Assembly (NCBI GenBank): GCA_026545765.1 | Contig: CM048840.1 | Coordinates: 23,626,765 to 23,690,764 of the forward strand | Direction of reading: 5' to 3' | Source of the DNA: Plantago major | Taxonomy: Eukaryota; Streptophyta; Magnoliopsida; Lamiales; Plantaginaceae | Length of the DNA: 64,000 nucleotides | Part shown: piece by piece, positions 62,723 through 64,000 of the stretch | Numbering within the stretch: the first letter of the stretch is position 1 | How the letters are laid out: the number at the start of each line of letters is the position of its first letter | The notes under the pieces: generated by a model | Seen by the model: only the letters and a program-made list of their open reading frames with translations | Told to the model about the DNA's origin: nothing | Database searches by the model: none | Made by a program: the position numbers and the translations under genes

Positions 62723-63449
62723 CATTCCAAATTTTAATCCCTTATGGATTTTTATTTATATTCTCCCTTGTCATTTTATTTTATTTTCCTTTCCTTTTTT
62801 ATTCTGTAATCAAATTAACTTTCTTTTTCCTTTTTTAGTTTAATTAGGCATGCAGGTGGTGTTGATTAGTCGCATGAAGATCGAGGTGCAGGGCGTGATT
62901 GGCTCTCATCACACATACGTAAAGGCTACTCTAAAGTCCAAAACAATTAACTAAAGAAAAAAGAAGGAAAATAAAATGAAAAATGAAAAAGAGAGAAGAT
63001 TAATCAAATGGAATGTAAAGAAACGACAAACAAACCCTGTGATAATATTGTCGGTCTCGGTTTGTTTTGGGTGAGTTCACTTTGGCCCGCGCCAAAAACA
63101 AATCATTGCCGCCACATGATCTTAACGCCGTTAAGGTTTCCGTCAAATTTGTATACATTTAACTGATTAATTAACCTTTCTAATTAAGAGTACCGTTACC
63201 GTCGGTGATTGTAGTCAAAGGTTAATCCGTACGTGTTTGTTTGTACTTTTCACTTTTTACTGTTACCTCCAATGTACTTGGAGGACTGGATTCCGCTTCC
63301 ATTAAACTAAACAACAAACAAATTATTTCATTCACTAATTTACAATTTTTTTTGACTAATTACATTACAATACAACACATAAAATATCATGAGATATTAG
63401 ATCCCATTTTCATATTAGTAGGAGTAGAAGTGCAGGACAATTCTGCTAC
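62723..63449. other. Intergenic, no gene recognised
   Basis: AT-rich sequence downstream of the LINE target duplication. No coding exon was recognised. Confidence 0.5.
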
Positions 63450-63786
63450 TGATAGAATTTCATCTCATCTAAAAGCTCGAACTTGTAGAGAGGTGTGGAA
63501 TCTGGCCATTTTTATATTAATATTTCAATACTCTCCCGCACCGATTTCAACATCTTTGGGGAGGCCATTCGAGTGGAAATTTAATATGGTGCGGAGATTG
63601 TCTCTGTAGAGATTCGAACCCAGGTGAGCGTAAGCCAGAGAACAGGGGTGGACTTAGGATTTCAACCTCCGGGGGGCGAAATTATATATGCCAGAGAGGC
63701 TCTGATACCATAATAGAATTCCATCTCATCTAAAAGCTCGAACTTGTAAGGAGGTGTGGAATCTAGCCATTTATTTTAATACTCCA
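63450..63786 (-). mobile_element. Small TRIM-like LTR element
   Basis: Two direct repeats of about 77 bp (63450-63526 and 63711-63786), both containing ctcatctaaaagctcgaact and gaggtgtggaatct, enclose about 184 bp. On the minus strand, TGGTATCAGAGCC (63698-63710), the classical initiator-tRNA-Met primer-binding site, directly abuts the upstream repeat. A purine-rich gtgcgggagag precedes the other repeat. That is the layout of a terminal-repeat retrotransposon in miniature. Repeat ends (TG...CA or TA) are slightly eroded and no clean 5-bp duplication was seen. Confidence 0.6.
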
Positions 63787-64000
63787 ATAGCCTATGATCA
63801 TCACTCAAAATCATTTCTACATTTGACCTATGCTTATTCCGAACAAAGGAACACTCCCAACCGAAAATCCTCATTTATAGGCTGTGTGATTTTTGGTTTA
63901 AATATACCTCGATTCCGCTAAAATATATCCAAATTAATGACTCACCAAAAATCATATTCAAATCTATAGCGGTTTTCTTTTTCTTTCCAACATGTCTTTC
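63787..64000. other. Intergenic, window end
   Basis: AT-rich DNA; nothing recognised. Confidence 0.5.

Noticed and set aside
63600-63640. SINE with a pol III B-box
   Set aside because: The candidate A-box is too close to the B-box, and the surrounding direct repeats with the Met primer site fit a TRIM better.

Overview
This window is nuclear DNA from a flowering plant. Its genes have many short exons with GT..AG introns, intergenic DNA is AT-rich, and transposons are of plant type (Stowaway and Mutator-like MITEs, hAT, CACTA, plant L1 LINEs, a TRIM). The encoded proteins resemble eudicot homologues. An asterid such as a Lamiales species is a guess only. No tRNA, rRNA, CRISPR array or prokaryotic feature was seen.

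Layout. 1-13.3 kb is gene-free and full of MITEs: Stowaways at 5.1 and 5.4 kb, a Mutator-like MITE with a perfect 9-bp target duplication at 6.0 kb and an older relative at 3.9 kb, an hAT-type GGCCCGG-rich element at 8.0 kb, and a three-layer nest at 11.1-12.5 kb. 13.35-20.83 kb (minus) is a complete 13-exon gene for a membrane-anchored FG-GAP protein (691 aa). 23.34-36.94 kb (minus) is a complete 17-exon MORC-family GHKL ATPase gene (676 aa) with a young 1.6-kb LTR retrotransposon in intron 10. 38.2-41.6 kb (plus) is a 5'-truncated, frameshifted LINE. 42.7-43.9 kb (plus) is an RTE1/RTH-type gene (230 aa). 45.2-50.5 kb (minus) is a complete 19-exon BGAL3-type beta-galactosidase gene (847 aa). 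From 50.6 kb to the end is repeat territory: MITEs, an hAT-like element, TCGAG-rich repeats, a full-span LINE (57.4-62.7 kb) with a perfect 12-bp duplication and a CACTA element nested in its ORF1, then a small TRIM-like element.

The four genes do not form a pathway. The FG-GAP and MORC genes are tandem; RTH and BGAL are convergent. The exon models were built by hand from splice sites and reading phase; every intron starts GT and ends AG and the phases close exactly, so coding lengths should be close to right. UTR ends are not determined.

The most interesting material is the mobile DNA: a gag-only LTR element antisense in the intron of a transposon-silencing gene, a LINE that has lost its reverse transcriptase core but keeps endonuclease and RNase H, and a CACTA element whose ends are packed with paired GCGACGGAT/ATCCGTCGC motifs.
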